A stretch of DNA of 64,000 bases from CADEEN01 sp963816315 (GTDB taxonomy: Bacteria > Pseudomonadota > Gammaproteobacteria > Burkholderiales > Burkholderiaceae_C): assembly GCA_963816315.1 (NCBI GenBank), contig CAWFJZ010000006.1, forward strand, positions 1 to 64,000, in the 5' to 3' direction. Below the pieces are notes generated by a model. The model was not told where the DNA came from, made no database searches, and saw only the letters and a list, made by a program, of their open reading frames with translations. Both the position numbers and the translations under genes were made by a program. This document shows positions 63,810-64,000 of this stretch, in pieces. Numbering within the stretch: position 1 is the stretch's first letter; every line of letters starts with the position of its first letter.

Positions 63810-64000
63810 TGTTGAATCTGGTCAAGCAAGACGCCATCGGCGCAGCCCACGTGGACGCCGACGAAAACATCGATCGCCAGGTCGAAGCCGTGGTCGAGAA
63901 GGCATGGAAAGACGGCACGGATGCCGTGGCACCGAGACTGCTGCGCGAGGCGCTGGACTACGTCATTTCATCCCTCGACGCCGGGCGTCTTCGCGTCGCC
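63809..64000 (+). CDS. Probable DapD-like N-terminus (tetrahydrodipicolinate N-succinyltransferase), truncated by window
   Basis: The first 64 residues of an open frame. The end EALDYVISSLDAGRLRVA matches the N-terminal alpha-helical region of DapD (which has ...VxxVIxxLDxGxxRVA). It would act in lysine and diaminopimelate synthesis. Only the N-terminus is seen, so the call is tentative; coupling to an exporter gene instead of to other dap genes is unusual. Confidence 0.6.
   Translation, partial: MLNLVKQDAIGAAHVDADENIDRQVEAVVEKAWKDGTDAVAPRLLREALDYVISSLDAGRLRVA

Overview
The window is high-GC DNA (mostly about 68-70% G+C by eye) with Burkholderiales-type gene content: a PhaM-like polyhydroxyalkanoate granule protein, glycolate oxidase glcD-glcE-glcF, a complete GlpSTPQUV glycerol importer, many LysE/DMT/VOC/WYL genes, and dispersed palindromes of a kind I associate with Rubrivivax/Comamonas-type genomes. 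A betaproteobacterium of the order Burkholderiales is the best guess. There are no rRNA or tRNA genes, and I saw no CRISPR array and no intact transposase. A large number of otherwise well-conserved genes are broken by single-base shifts (at least 35), often in runs of C or G. This looks like indel error in the assembly more than gene decay. Such genes are given here as one locus with the shifts noted.

Layout. 1-4.8 kb: end of a peptide-type ABC importer operon, an NTF2-like protein and an amidase. 4.8-16.7 kb: a mixed metabolic and regulatory stretch (TPR protein, DUF1992, methyltransferase, divergent LuxR/TetR regulators with tandem operators, VOC, GST, ModE-like regulator, membrane protein, WYL regulator, cupin, S41 peptidase). 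16.7-19.7 kb: a photobiology cluster of DUF2256, an iron-sulfur cryptochrome/photolyase and a second, apparently circularly permuted, photolyase-like protein. 20.4-21.1 kb: a HigBA-like toxin-antitoxin pair with its operator. 22.0-24.9 kb: a lower-GC island with a ParB/Srx-domain protein and a D12-class adenine methylase in one operon. 24.9-29.7 kb: AfuABC-like importer with an inositol-monophosphatase-family phosphatase. 29.8-30.4 kb: a second toxin-antitoxin-like pair (DUF6516/HVO_A0114-type). 30.5-34.4 kb: an operon of DUF4394 lipoprotein, cupredoxin-like protein and EAL phosphodiesterase. 34.6-37.2 kb: a lipoprotein hydrolase and a broken FAD oxidoreductase.

37.2-40.76 kb is the most unusual part: a low-GC array of what look like integron gene cassettes, all on the minus strand, separated by three attC-like sites. 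It carries a small zinc-ribbon-like protein, an AAA+ ATPase and two other small genes, and no integrase is visible. It lies between the FAD oxidoreductase and the glycerol locus.

40.76-51 kb is a full glycerol regulon: glpK-glpR on the minus strand (with a DUF3253 gene overlapping glpK), divergent from glpD-glpS-glpT-glpP-glpQ-glpU-glpV, with GlpR-like half-sites between them and a strong hairpin terminator at the end. 51-57 kb holds a DMT exporter, a 32-residue membrane peptide and the glycolate oxidase operon with an embedded methyltransferase. 57-64 kb holds a FIST sensor protein, a 164-bp palindrome, phaM, a TraB/GumN protein, an aspartic protease, VOC, LysE and WYL genes, a DMT transporter and the first codons of a DapD-like gene.
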